In this document: piece after piece, positions 1 to 8,806 of the stretch
Layout of the letters: every line of letters starts with the position of its first letter
Position numbering within the stretch: the stretch's first letter is position 1
Source of the DNA: Ignavibacteriales bacterium
Lineage (GTDB): Bacteria; Bacteroidota; Ignavibacteria; Ignavibacteriales; Ignavibacteriaceae
Reading direction: 5' to 3'
Assembly: GCA_003538625.1 (NCBI GenBank)
Contig: DPRR01000006.1
Coordinates: 186,001-250,000 of the forward strand
Length of the DNA: 64,000 bases
Position numbers and translations under genes: made by a program
The notes under the pieces: model-generated
Databases searched by the model: none
Told to the model about the DNA's origin: nothing
The model's input: only the letters and a program-made list of their open reading frames with translations

Positions 1-1030
1 TGCCAATTGAAAGAGGATAATAATCTAATAGTCGCATAGGAATTGGGACTGATTTAATTATGACAGTTGTATCTGGTCTAATCTCATATAACTGATATTT
101 GCTCGCAGCATAAAGAATTTCTGAGTTTGGTTTTTTATAAATACCAACAAGTTTACTTGGCAGGGATTTGTATTCAAAAAAAGTATATCCATTATTTGTT
201 GATTTATAAATTCTTCTTCCATCAGCAAGAAAAACTACACCAGATTGAGTTGAATCTATTGCAATAAAAAATTGTGTATCGCTTTCATAAGTTTTTGTCC
301 AGCTAAAAGCATTGCCTTTGTTGTTTGATACATTTAAAGTGAATTTGCCATTGGATCTGTTTAATCTATAAATGTGAAACTGATTTACATCATAATAAAA
401 TGCAAGTCCTGGTTTAGTAGTTTGTAAATTAGAAGTATCCACTATTGAGAAAGTAGTTCCCTGATCTTCAGTTTTGATCAAACGATTATTATCTGTTCCG
501 AAAAATACTCTATCATCAAAATCTGCAACCGATAAAAATTCAAAGTCAATGGTAGAATCGGCTGGATAGGTATATCCGCCATCAAAACTTTTTATTACTT
601 TATGAAAATCAGAAATGTAAACTTGATTTGGGTGTTGTTTAGAAATATCAACAAAGAATATTCCCCAATCAGTATACGTGATTGTATCATTTCTTGCTGC
701 ATAACCTAGAACGTCAATATCAATTGTCAATCCAACATTGATAAAGTTGTTTTCATCGTTTGGAAAAAATTCATAATCGCTAACAGATTTGGCATGATAT
801 TGAAATGTGTCAATTTGAATTGAATATGCATCGATTATTTGTGTTTCGATTCCCGTATTAACAAAATATTTAAATACAGGAACGTATAATCCATTCATAT
901 CATTACCAAAAGAGTAAAGCAGAATGGTTTGCCCTTGCGGTTCCTCTAATCCATTTAGTCTACTAAATTGCTGCGGGTAGGCAGAAGCGAAGAAGCAAAT
1001 AACGAAAAGAAAAATAGATAACTTTTTCAT
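1..1030 (-). CDS. Secreted beta-propeller-like protein, 3' end outside window
   Basis: An open frame starts with ATG at 1030 and runs off the left edge, so about 343 codons are visible and the C-terminus is missing. GGAGG sits four bases before the ATG. The first 20 residues form a clear signal peptide (Lys-Lys followed by a Leu/Ile/Phe-rich core, then Ala-Tyr-Pro-Gln-Gln). The mature part has recurring segments of the kind 'vyisdfhkviksfdgGyTyp', 'rLikTedqGttfs' and 'rriykStnnGytff', which is the BNR/sortilin-like propeller pattern. Secreted proteins like this in Bacteroidota-type genomes often end in a type IX sorting domain, but that part is not in the window. The function is unknown; a cell-surface or periplasmic location is inferred. 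Confidence 0.75.
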   Translation of the reverse strand, partial: MKKLSIFLFVICFFASAYPQQFSRLNGLEEPQGQTILLYSFGNDMNGLYVPVFKYFVNTGIETQIIDAYSIQIDTFQYHAKSVSDYEFFPNDENNFINVGLTIDIDVLGYAARNDTITYTDWGIFFVDISKQHPNQVYISDFHKVIKSFDGGYTYPADSTIDFEFLSVADFDDRVFFGTDNNRLIKTEDQGTTFSIVDTSNLQTTKPGLAFYYDVNQFHIYRLNRSNGKFTLNVSNNKGNAFSWTKTYESDTQFFIAIDSTQSGVVFLADGRRIYKSTNNGYTFFEYKSLPSKLVGIYKKPNSEILYAASKYQLYEIRPDTTVIIKSVPIPMRLLDYYPLSIG

Positions 1031-1083
1031 AAATCCTCCATGATAACTTTTCAAACTTAGGAAATGATTTTTAGAAAAGGAAA

Positions 1084-1812
1084 TTAATTACTTCTCTGCC
1101 GCAGAATTTCAAAAAGCAATACACCTGTTGCAACAGAAACATTAAGCGATTGGATTTTACCTTTCATCGGTATACGGACAAGATGATCGCATTTATCTGC
1201 GGTAAGTTTTCTTATTCCTTTTTCTTCATTGCCCACTATTAATGCTAATGGTATTTTGTAATCAACAGAAGTGTAATCTTTAGCACCTTCAAGAGAAGAA
1301 CCAACAATCCAGAATCCCTTTTTCTTTAGTTCATCGATTGTTTGCGCAAGATTGTTTATTAGTGTAATCTTAACATGCTCACTTGCACCTGCAGATGTTT
1401 TAACTACGGTTTCATTTATCGGTGCTGAATTATTTTTTGTAATGATAATTCCATCAACGCCGCTGCAATCTGCACTGCGCAAAATAGCGCCAACGTTGTG
1501 TGTGTCCTGTATTGAATCTAAAATTAAAAGAAGAGGATATTGAGATTTTTTTGATTCACTAATAATTTCATAAAGATCATAATATTTTTGTTCGGATTTG
1601 GATGCAGCAACACCCTGAGCAATTTTACTTTGTGTTATCTGTCTGAATTTTTCAAACGGAACCTGGTTTACTTTTATTCCCTTTTTCTTCGCGGCAACTC
1701 GTATAGCATCAATAATTCCGCCTTCCTGCCCGAACAAAATAAAAACCTGCGAAACTTCTTCATCAGAATTAAGTGCTTCTAGTACTGGTTTCCTCCCAAT
1801 TATTAAACTCAC
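1084..1812 (-). CDS. rlmB: 23S rRNA (guanosine-2'-O)-methyltransferase RlmB, SpoU/TrmH family
   Basis: SPOUT-class methyltransferase of 242 residues, the usual RlmB length. An N-terminal substrate-binding region (about 1-75, beginning IIGRKPVLEAL) is followed by the knotted catalytic domain. The three SpoU motifs are visible: NVGAILRSAD near 106-115, LIVGNEEKGI near 190-200, and PMKGKIQSLNVSVATGVLLFE near 215-237. The family methylates a guanosine ribose in 23S rRNA (G2251 in E. coli). The start overlaps the stop of the upstream gene by four bases, so the two are probably translationally coupled. TrmH-family members can modify other RNAs, so the exact target is inferred from length and motifs. 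Confidence 0.9.
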   Translation of the reverse strand: MSLIIGRKPVLEALNSDEEVSQVFILFGQEGGIIDAIRVAAKKKGIKVNQVPFEKFRQITQSKIAQGVAASKSEQKYYDLYEIISESKKSQYPLLLILDSIQDTHNVGAILRSADCSGVDGIIITKNNSAPINETVVKTSAGASEHVKITLINNLAQTIDELKKKGFWIVGSSLEGAKDYTSVDYKIPLALIVGNEEKGIRKLTADKCDHLVRIPMKGKIQSLNVSVATGVLLFEILRQRSN

Positions 1813-2333
1813 TTGCTGTATTCCTTAGAGTAAGTGAATTTATCTTTATCAATTTCGAAAGTGCAGAATTTACTGTTGTTCTTTTTCTCAGGTAAGAATT
1901 CTTTTATTAGTTCAATTTCTTTTTTGTAGATATTAAAATTTACAATTGCGCTGTTAATGCTTCCATCCTGTTTGATTATGTTAACCGTAAACTCACCAAA
2001 CAGATCCTCAAAATCAATTTCAACATTTGCAGGCTGTACTTTTGCCATATAATCGTTAAGAGCAGTTAAGCCGAGTAAACTTATATCAATTGTTTTTTTC
2101 TCTTTTCGTGCTTGTGCGGTAATTTTGTAATTAAGGAATGAAAAAATTTTTAAAGTCTCAACTTCAAATCTGTATTTCTGCTTTCCGTTTGTTCCGTCTT
2201 TATGAAAATAGATTCTGCAGTTAAATTCAATTTCAGATTTCTTTTTGGCAGGAGTGGATTTTTTAAGTTTGTCTATATTCTTTTCCCGGGCTTTAGGAAT
2301 TTTTGGAACGTCTTTTGGTTTTTTAAGTGCCAT
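1809..2333 (-). CDS. Hypothetical basic protein between hisS and rlmB
   Basis: A 174-residue protein I do not recognise. The first 35 residues are very rich in Lys and Pro with no hydrophobic stretch, so it is probably cytoplasmic and may contact nucleic acid. The remainder looks like alternating beta strands (hydrophobic every second residue, e.g. YRFEVETLKIFSFLNYKITA). It is tightly packed: its ATG overlaps the hisS stop by one base (TAATG) and its stop overlaps the rlmB start by four. Cotranscription with a tRNA synthetase and an rRNA methyltransferase suggests a translation-related or merely bystander role; no domain was identified. Confidence 0.7.
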   Translation of the reverse strand: MALKKPKDVPKIPKAREKNIDKLKKSTPAKKKSEIEFNCRIYFHKDGTNGKQKYRFEVETLKIFSFLNYKITAQARKEKKTIDISLLGLTALNDYMAKVQPANVEIDFEDLFGEFTVNIIKQDGSINSAIVNFNIYKKEIELIKEFLPEKKNNSKFCTFEIDKDKFTYSKEYSK

Positions 2334-3622
2334 TAATTTTTAAGTAGGGATTTTAGTTTTTCAAAATCTTCTATTTTAATTAATTGCTGGTCGCCGTTAG
2401 CAAGATTTTTTACATTCAATTCGCCATTCTTGAATTCATCGCCGCCGACAAACACAACAAACTTTGCATTGTATTTATTGGCTTCGCGCATTTGGGCTTT
2501 AACACTTCTGTTTAGATAGTCGTATTCACAAATTAAATTTTCTCTACGGAACATCGAAGCTAAATTTGCAACTTCTAAATCAAGCTTAAGATTAACATCA
2601 AGTTGCTCTTCAGAGTTTGAATCTACTCTAATCAAGTAAACATCAATTAAATCTGCAGGCAGATTCAATGATTTTTCATTTTCACAAGCAAGAAGGATTC
2701 TTTCCATTCCCGCAGCAAAGCCAACTCCTGGAGTAGCCTTTCCTCCAAGTTCCTCAACAAGCAAATCATATCTTCCGCCGCCGCACAATGCACTTTGTGA
2801 GCCAACACTACCGCTTACAATTTCAAAAGTTGTTTTTGTATAGTAATCTAAGCCACGCACAAGTGTTGGGTCAACCTCAAATGGAATAGAAACTCTGGTT
2901 AGATAATTTTCAACAACGTCAAAATCACTTTTACTTTGCGTATCAAGATAATCAATCAGCAAAGGGGCATCTTTCATTATCGTTTGATCGACTTCAATCT
3001 TGCTGTCAAATATTCTTAAGATATTTGTTTCAAATCTTTTTCTGCTTTCCTCGGATAGCTTATCCTTTTTATCCATTAAAAAATCACGCAGCACATTTTT
3101 ATAATTTTCTCTTACCTCAGGAATACCCAATGAATTAATCTTTACAACTAAATTTTTTAATCCAAGGTTTTTTAGGATATGAAAAGCGATCTGAATCATT
3201 TCTGCATCAAGCAAAGGAGAAGTACTTCCCAATGCTTCTGCACCAAACTGATGAAATTGTCTCAATCTTCCTGCCTGGGGTCTTTCCTGTCTGAACATCG
3301 ATCCAATATAGTAGAGTTTATTCAAGGATTGCTGTGCACCGAGTGATTGTTCAATAAAAGACCGGACAACTCCTGCAGTATTTTCCGGACGAAGCGTTAT
3401 ACTTGTTTCACTTCTGTCTTTAAAAGTGTACATCTCTTTGCTAACTATATCAGTTTCTTCACCAATGCTCCTGGCAAATAATCCAGTCTCTTCAAAAATG
3501 GGAGTACGGATTTCTTTATAGTTAAATAATTGAAATGTTTCCCGAAGTAATTTTTCCAGATACTGCCATCTTGAAACATCTGATGGTAAAATATCTTTAG
3601 TTCCTGTTATTGCTTTGATCAT
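2333..3622 (-). CDS. hisS: Histidyl-tRNA synthetase
   Basis: Class II aminoacyl-tRNA synthetase charging tRNA-His. The N-terminus MIKAITGTKDILP matches the family start. Motif 2 is seen in LRPENTAGVVR and FRQERPQAGRLRQFHQFGAE, the histidine-specific signatures in LVRGLDYYTKTTFEIV and GGGRYD, and motif 3 in GVGFAAGMERIL. A C-terminal anticodon-binding domain (about the last 100 residues) follows. The frame is open eight codons further, to a GTG at 3646, but that GTG lies inside a dispersed palindromic repeat, so I place the start at the ATG at 3622 (429 aa). It heads a three-gene unit with the hypothetical protein and rlmB. Confidence 0.95.
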   Translation of the reverse strand: MIKAITGTKDILPSDVSRWQYLEKLLRETFQLFNYKEIRTPIFEETGLFARSIGEETDIVSKEMYTFKDRSETSITLRPENTAGVVRSFIEQSLGAQQSLNKLYYIGSMFRQERPQAGRLRQFHQFGAEALGSTSPLLDAEMIQIAFHILKNLGLKNLVVKINSLGIPEVRENYKNVLRDFLMDKKDKLSEESRKRFETNILRIFDSKIEVDQTIMKDAPLLIDYLDTQSKSDFDVVENYLTRVSIPFEVDPTLVRGLDYYTKTTFEIVSGSVGSQSALCGGGRYDLLVEELGGKATPGVGFAAGMERILLACENEKSLNLPADLIDVYLIRVDSNSEEQLDVNLKLDLEVANLASMFRRENLICEYDYLNRSVKAQMREANKYNAKFVVFVGGDEFKNGELNVKNLANGDQQLIKIEDFEKLKSLLKN

Positions 3623-3636
3623 AAATAGTTTTTGAG

Positions 3637-3725
3637 ATGTTGTCACACTGAGCTTGTCGAAGTGTGATGAATAAAAAAAAATTAAGTATTGTCGCCATTC
3701 CTCCCTCGACTCCGCTCGGGTTGAT
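3637..3725. repeat. Dispersed palindromic repeat cluster upstream of hisS
   Basis: Two short palindromic units lie side by side. CACACTGAGC...GAAGTGTG (about 3643-3666) forms a hairpin, and a second unit around 3700-3722 (CCTCCCTCGACTCCGCTCGGG) matches the unit at 63801-63828 in opposite context. The repeat fills the gap between hisS and the PTS IIA-like gene and supplies a spurious GTG start to hisS. Units of this type recur at gene borders elsewhere in the window. Confidence 0.75.
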
Positions 3726-3742
3726 GGTTTAGGATAACAGGA

Positions 3743-4213
3743 TTACAACTCTAAAAAGTGTTCCTCTTCTTCATTAAAAAGTTTTATAATTTCATCAGCA
3801 CTGTCAGCTTCTGTCAATCGATGTCTGAAATCATCTTTATTCATCAAGCGCGATATCCGGCTTAATAATTTTATGTGAGTACTGATTAAATTGTCTTTTC
3901 CAACAAGTAAAAAAATAAGTTGAACAGGATTTCCATCAAGTGCATCGTACTCAATTCCTTCTTTTACTTTACCAAATGCGCCAATAATTTCCTTAACTGC
4001 ATTTGTCTTGCCATGTGGAATTGCAAATCCCTTACCTACTCCGGTTGACATAACTTTTTCACGATCAAGAACTGCAGTTTTTACTTTTTCAATATCTTCA
4101 ACTCTTGGATCATTTTTAAAAAGATCAATCAACTCATTAATTATATCTTCTTTTGTTTCACCCTTTAAATTGGGAACAATAAATTCTGGTTTTAGTAATT
4201 CACTTACTTTCAT
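3743..4213 (-). CDS. PTS IIA-like (fructose/nitrogen-type) protein
   Basis: Single-domain EIIA of 156 residues, the typical length of PtsN-like proteins. The phospho-acceptor histidine is H67 in the signature GKGFAIPHGKT, and the fold continues through VQLIFLLVGKD and HIKLLSRISRLM. Members accept phosphate from HPr-type proteins; nitrogen-type forms (EIIA-Ntr) act as regulators and not in sugar uptake. No permease or other PTS gene is adjacent, which favours a regulatory role, but that is inference. It is followed at a distance by the separate hisS unit. Confidence 0.85.
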   Translation of the reverse strand: MKVSELLKPEFIVPNLKGETKEDIINELIDLFKNDPRVEDIEKVKTAVLDREKVMSTGVGKGFAIPHGKTNAVKEIIGAFGKVKEGIEYDALDGNPVQLIFLLVGKDNLISTHIKLLSRISRLMNKDDFRHRLTEADSADEIIKLFNEEEEHFLEL

Positions 4214-4320
4214 TTGTACTCAGGTTGGATTAATTATTATTAATAATTGTAATTATCTGAAGAGTAATTTAACAATGGAATGATAGTTTTACAATTTATA
4301 TTTGAAGGGAAAATAACTGA

Positions 4321-4806
4321 TTAGTTCATCATTGCCGTTAATCTAACAAAGGCATTTTTTGCAAGTTCATAATCCGGATTTTGTTTTATCGCTTCCGAGT
4401 AATTATGTAAAGCAGAATACCAATCACCTTTTTTCTCATAAATTCTTCCAAGATTGTAATATGGAAAGTGGCGTGGTTCATAGTCCGGAGCTTTGATCGC
4501 TTTTTCCAGCCAATAAATAGCCTCATCAAATTGCTCAAGATTGATCAAGTAGGAGCCAATATCGTTATAAGGATTACCATAATCAGGATTAAGATCGATA
4601 GCTATCTTACATTCATTAATGGCTTCATCAAACTTTCCATTAAGACTAAATGCCCAGCCTAAATAGGTATGAGCTTTGGGTGTCGGATAATAATCTATCG
4701 ACTTTTTGTAAGCCTCTATAGCATCCTTAATATTTCCGCTCATATGCAGCTGAAATGCTTTGTTAAAATATTCTGTTGCTAAATCTATTTTTTCGTTATT
4801 AATCAT
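4321..4806 (-). CDS. Tetratricopeptide-repeat protein
   Basis: 161 residues made almost wholly of TPR units: recognisable repeats start near residues 9 (YFNKAFQLHMSGNIKDAIEAYKK), 42 (AHTYLGWAFSLNGKFDEAINECK), 76 (GNPYNDIGSYLINLEQFDEAIYWLEK) and 114 (PYYNLGRIYEKKGDWYSALHNYSEA). Each carries the small/large residue pattern W-LG-Y-A-P. There is no signal peptide or membrane segment, so a cytoplasmic scaffold is likely. The partner cannot be told from context; it stands alone between the PTS gene and the divergent folE. Confidence 0.85.
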   Translation of the reverse strand: MINNEKIDLATEYFNKAFQLHMSGNIKDAIEAYKKSIDYYPTPKAHTYLGWAFSLNGKFDEAINECKIAIDLNPDYGNPYNDIGSYLINLEQFDEAIYWLEKAIKAPDYEPRHFPYYNLGRIYEKKGDWYSALHNYSEAIKQNPDYELAKNAFVRLTAMMN

Positions 4807-5023
4807 TTTTAAATATCTATCTGTGTTTCAATGCTGTGCATAAATAAGTAATTCAAGATCAAAATTCAAATAACTAAAACATATAGTGATCAAAATCATA
4901 TAATTAGATACAATTATCAGAAAAACATACTTTTATTTAATGCTTATTGTATTTGCAATTCAAAATGGAACCATCCGATCAACTTTAGGGTTATTCAATT
5001 AAATAATAAAAAGGATTTGTGAT

Positions 5024-5701
5024 ATGAAAGAAGGTCCGGTAAGATTAGCGGAGTTTGATGAAGAAAATGATAATCATTTTCTAAGTTCAATTGAAACTCC
5101 TATACGAAGTGATGCTTTTGCTATTGATGATGATTTAAAAATTGAATTGATTGAAAAGAAGTTTAAAGAAATTATGGAAGTGCTTGGACTTGATTTAACA
5201 GACGATAGTTTAAAAGATACTCCTCGCAGAGTCGCAAAGATGTATGTTAAAGAAACATTTAGCGGATTAAATCCACAAAACAAACCGGCTGTAACTCTGT
5301 TTGATAATAAATATAAATTTAACGAAATGCTTGTTGAAAGAAACGTTTCTGTTTATTCTATGTGCGAACACCATTTTGTTCCAATAATTGGCAAAGCACA
5401 TATCGCTTATTTCTCAAGCGGAAAGGTTGTTGGATTATCCAAAATAAACAGAATCGTTCAATACTTTTCAAAGAGACCGCAAGTTCAGGAAAGATTAACA
5501 GTACAAATAGCAAATGAGTTGAAAACAATGCTGCAGACTGAAGATGTTGCCGTAATTATTGATGCCGATCATTTGTGTGTTGCATCTCGTGGAGTGCAGG
5601 ATGTGAACAGTTCGACTGTCTCCTCAAGTTATCACGGAAAATTTTTGAATCATAATGTCCGCGAAGAATTTTTAAGATATGTTTACGATGGGAAGAAATA
5701 G
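5024..5701 (+). CDS. folE: GTP cyclohydrolase I
   Basis: Converts GTP to 7,8-dihydroneopterin triphosphate, the first step to folate and also to queuosine precursors (queG lies at the other end of the window). The 225-residue protein has the catalytic core from about residue 45. Zinc ligands C114 and H117 in YSMCEHHFVP and C185 in ADHLCVASRG are present, as are VVGLSKINRIVQYFSKRPQVQERLT and the RGVQD end motif. A good ribosome site (AAAAAGG) lies eight bases before the ATG. It is one of few plus-strand genes, divergent from the TPR gene and convergent with the copper ATPase, with a hairpin terminator between. Confidence 0.95.
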   Translation: MKEGPVRLAEFDEENDNHFLSSIETPIRSDAFAIDDDLKIELIEKKFKEIMEVLGLDLTDDSLKDTPRRVAKMYVKETFSGLNPQNKPAVTLFDNKYKFNEMLVERNVSVYSMCEHHFVPIIGKAHIAYFSSGKVVGLSKINRIVQYFSKRPQVQERLTVQIANELKTMLQTEDVAVIIDADHLCVASRGVQDVNSSTVSSSYHGKFLNHNVREEFLRYVYDGKK

Positions 5702-5731
5702 ATTGTTATGCATAACTGCTCCAAAAAAGAG

Positions 5732-5760
5732 GCCCCGAAATTATCGGGGCTTTATATATT
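5732..5760. terminator. Hairpin terminator between folE and copB
   Basis: Seven-base perfect stem GCCCCGA (5732-5738) / TCGGGGC (5744-5750) with a five-base loop, then TTTATATATT on the plus strand. A-rich sequence (CCAAAAAAGAG) on the other side gives a T-run on the minus strand as well, so it can serve both convergent genes. Confidence 0.85.
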
Positions 5761-5762
5761 GA

Positions 5763-7859
5763 TTATATCTTTAACAACTTTGCATTTATTGCAACAATAA
5801 TAGTGCTTGCAGACATAAGAACAGCTCCTAATGCAGGGCTTAATACTATTCCATAATTATAAAGTACTCCAGCAGCAAGAGGAATAGCAATAACATTGTA
5901 ACCAGTTGCCCAAATTAAATTCTGAATCATTTTTTTATAAGTAGCCCTTGAAAATTTTATTAATGAAATCACATCTTTTGGATTATTCTTTACAAGAATA
6001 ATATCAGCAGATTCAACAGCAACATCAGTTCCAGCACCAATGGCAATACCGACATCAGCTTGTGCAAGTGCTGGTGCATCGTTCACACCATCGCCGGTCA
6101 TTGCAACAGTTAATCCACGGTTTTGCACTTCTTTTACTTTCTCAGCTTTTTTATCCGGCAGTACTTCAGCAAAATATTCATCGAGTCCAAGTTCATCAGC
6201 AACCCATTTTGCAACCTGTTTGTTATCTCCGGTAAGCATCATCGGTTTTATTCCCAATGCTTTAAGCTGTTGTATCGCTTCTTTCGATTCTTCCCTGATG
6301 ATATCAGCTAAAGCAATTGCACCTGTCAATTTATTATCAATAAGAACAAATACAACGGTCTTACCCTGACCGGATAATTTTTCAATTTTATCTTTTTGTT
6401 GCATCTCAATATTATTTTCATCGAGATAACCCGGACTGACAACTTTAACAATCTTACCGTTTACTTTTCCTTCTGCTCCTTTGCCCGGAATTGAATTAAA
6501 TTCTTTTACATCAAACTTTTCTTTCGTTGAATTCACTATTCCTTTTGCTATTGGATGCTCAGATTCAGATTCGAGCGTAGCTGCATACTTTAATATTTCC
6601 TTTTCATCATAATTATTATCAAAAGATATAGTTTCCGTTACTCCGAATTCTCCTTTTGTTAATGTTCCTGTTTTATCAAAAATAATTGCCTGAATATTTC
6701 TTGCCTGCTCGAATGCATTTCTATTTCTTATCAACAATCCACTCTTTGCAGAAAGTGCAGTTGAAACAGCTACAACAAGAGGAACTGCAAGACCCAGAGC
6801 ATGCGGACAAGCTATCACCATTACCGTTACAGTCCTCGCTAATGCAAAGTTGAAACTTTCTCCGGTGAACATAAGCCATACAAACATTGTTAATGCGCCG
6901 GATGTTATTGCAATAATAGTTAACCAGAATGCGGCTCGGTTAGCAAGGTTCTGAGTTTTGGATTTACTTTCCTGCGCTTCCTTAACCAACTTTACAATCT
7001 GCGATAGAAAGGTTTCATCACCTATTTTCTCTACTTCTATTTTTATTGAGCCTTCGCCATTTATTGATCCGCCGATAACATCATCACCTTCACCCTTTGA
7101 AACAGGTTTTGATTCACCAGTAATCATTGCCTCATTAATTGATGTCTTTCCTTCATAAATTTTTCCATCAGCAGGAATTTTCTCTCCGGGCTTGATTAAT
7201 AATTTATTCTTATGATTTAAGTCAGATACTTTAACCTCAACAATATTTCCGGCGTCATCAATTTTGTGTGCTTCATCCGGCATAAGTTTGGCAAGCTCTT
7301 CAAGGGCTTTTGATGCACCCATTACTGATTTCATTTCAATCCAGTGACCGAGAAGCATAATATCAATCAGTGTTGCGAGTTCCCAGAAAAAATCTTCACC
7401 TTTAACACCAAACACAGTTGCACTGCTGTAGAAATAAGCAACCGAAATTGCAAGTGCTATTAATGTCATCATTCCTGGCTGCCTGTTTTTCAATTCATCA
7501 AACAGACCTTTTAAGAAAGGATAGCCGCCGAAGAAAAAGACGAAAGATGAAAGAGCAAATAAAGTATAGATATCACCACTAAAACGAAGTGCGTCTTTGA
7601 GTCCGAGAAAATGTTGAATCATAGGTGAGAGAATAAGAATCGGGATTGTAATAACAATTGAAATCCAAAACCGCTTCTTGAATCCTTCAATTGTATGTCC
7701 CTCATGTTCAGAACGGCTATGCCCGCTGTGCTCATCCTTTTTGTGATTCATCTTTTCATGAGAACTTTGATTACCGTGTTTAGAATGATCCATTTTTGAA
7801 TGTTTATCATGCTCCATATTGTGGGCATTATGATTATGATTTTGATGTTCGTCTTTCAT
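5763..7859 (-). CDS. copB: Copper/silver P1B-type ATPase with His-rich N-terminus, CopB-like
   Basis: Metal-exporting P-type ATPase of 698 residues. Instead of CxxC metal-binding domains, the first 56 residues are packed with His and Met (about 14 His), typical of CopB (P1B-3) pumps. The membrane metal site is CPH (VIACPHALGLAVP), not CPC, again the CopB type. Also present are the phosphorylation motif DKTGTLTKGE, the SEHPIAKGI signature of P1B pumps, the TGE loop (MITGESKPV) and the hinge GDGVNDAPALAQADVGIA. The probable substrate is Cu(II)/Cu(I) or Ag(I), by family. It ends the copper island and has its own 323-bp upstream gap, so it may have a separate promoter. Confidence 0.9.
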   Translation of the reverse strand: MKDEHQNHNHNAHNMEHDKHSKMDHSKHGNQSSHEKMNHKKDEHSGHSRSEHEGHTIEGFKKRFWISIVITIPILILSPMIQHFLGLKDALRFSGDIYTLFALSSFVFFFGGYPFLKGLFDELKNRQPGMMTLIALAISVAYFYSSATVFGVKGEDFFWELATLIDIMLLGHWIEMKSVMGASKALEELAKLMPDEAHKIDDAGNIVEVKVSDLNHKNKLLIKPGEKIPADGKIYEGKTSINEAMITGESKPVSKGEGDDVIGGSINGEGSIKIEVEKIGDETFLSQIVKLVKEAQESKSKTQNLANRAAFWLTIIAITSGALTMFVWLMFTGESFNFALARTVTVMVIACPHALGLAVPLVVAVSTALSAKSGLLIRNRNAFEQARNIQAIIFDKTGTLTKGEFGVTETISFDNNYDEKEILKYAATLESESEHPIAKGIVNSTKEKFDVKEFNSIPGKGAEGKVNGKIVKVVSPGYLDENNIEMQQKDKIEKLSGQGKTVVFVLIDNKLTGAIALADIIREESKEAIQQLKALGIKPMMLTGDNKQVAKWVADELGLDEYFAEVLPDKKAEKVKEVQNRGLTVAMTGDGVNDAPALAQADVGIAIGAGTDVAVESADIILVKNNPKDVISLIKFSRATYKKMIQNLIWATGYNVIAIPLAAGVLYNYGIVLSPALGAVLMSASTIIVAINAKLLKI

Positions 7860-8182
7860 ATGGCACTCCTATTTTATTTCCTACGACTAAAATAATTTCA
7901 AAAAAACACGGGGGCATTACATTTTAATTAAAATCTTGTGTAAAATTTTCAGTGTTATTAGTTTTAATTCTTCTGAAAGATAGGAAATAATTAATTTTTA
8001 TTTTCTAATTACTTATCAGGGTAACTTAAGTATTGCCCAAAACTTATTAAGCAAATCATTTATGCGTGGTAATGCTGGTATATTTCTTAATACCATAACC
8101 ATAGCAAATATTTTTAGGTCTAAAACGTATTCGAATCAAATATTATTAAATAGTGTTTTTACACTTTACCGTAACTGAAATG
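7860..8182. other. Intergenic gap without a recognised gene
   Basis: 323 bases between copB and the upstream cytochrome gene. I find no convincing open frame on either strand. An A-run with GGGGGC (about 7895-7915) and AT-rich sequence lie near copB, as expected of a copB promoter region, but no specific operator could be identified. Confidence 0.4.
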
Positions 8183-8701
8183 TTAATCTAATGATTTAAG
8201 ATATTTCATTAAATCTTTTAAATCTTCATCACTCATTTTCCAGCGTGGCATATCTTTTTTAAGTTCATCACCATCGGGATGTTTTCCTCCTTCAACGGCA
8301 TTACGAAAAGTTTCTAAACTATAAGATTCATGTTTGTGGTTTTCTTTCATATCCATCTGTTCTTCAGGATGTTCACCGGATAACGCAGACCACCGTATAT
8401 CCGGTGCATCCATAGTTTCCATATTCATGTTGTGCTTACCTCCACGGGCGTCAGTGCCGTGGCAGGATGCGCAAGTCAGGTTGCCTCCCATCATCATCAT
8501 ACCTGATGCAGGACCTCCTTTAAACGAAATTGGTGTTCCGCGTTCACTGGTAGCGGTAAAGTAAATGCGCTTCCCATTGGAATCAAATGATCCAACACCC
8601 CAGTTGGTTCCATTTCCCCTGTCTCGATCTGTTTGAGAATTACATCCTGCTAAAAGCAGTACAATACCCAGTGCAAATATTTCTTTTACTTTCATATACA
8701 T
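8183..8701 (-). CDS. Monohaem c-type cytochrome lipoprotein in copper island
   Basis: 172 residues with a lipoprotein signal (LGIVLLLAGC, lipidated Cys about residue 20) and one haem-binding motif CASCH at 77-81, preceded by a Gly/Met stretch (GGPASGMMMMGG). The C-terminal part (MPRWKMSDEDLKDLMKYLKSL) is the usual last helix of class I cytochromes, with Met as probable sixth ligand. It would be anchored in the periplasm. GGAG lies nine bases before the ATG. It is read in the same direction as the copper genes; an electron-transfer or metal-redox role there is inference. The electron partner is unknown. Confidence 0.8.
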   Translation of the reverse strand: MYMKVKEIFALGIVLLLAGCNSQTDRDRGNGTNWGVGSFDSNGKRIYFTATSERGTPISFKGGPASGMMMMGGNLTCASCHGTDARGGKHNMNMETMDAPDIRWSALSGEHPEEQMDMKENHKHESYSLETFRNAVEGGKHPDGDELKKDMPRWKMSDEDLKDLMKYLKSLD

Positions 8702-8806
8702 AACTCAAGTCTCCTGTTGTTTCATTGAAAGATCTCGTTTATAAACTATTTTTTTCATTTGTTTATAAAAAGTTAAAACTAAAAAAATAATTCTGGCTAT
8801 TCTTTG

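Noticed and set aside
3623..3646. Eight-codon upstream extension of hisS beginning with GTG
   Set aside because: It lies in a dispersed palindromic repeat and has no ribosome site; family members start with the MIKAITGTKDILP-type end.
8739..8769. GTTTATAAAC and GTTTATAAA repeats before the cytochrome gene as an operator
   Set aside because: Similar AT-rich words occur in many gaps here; no convincing spacing or symmetry shared between copper genes.
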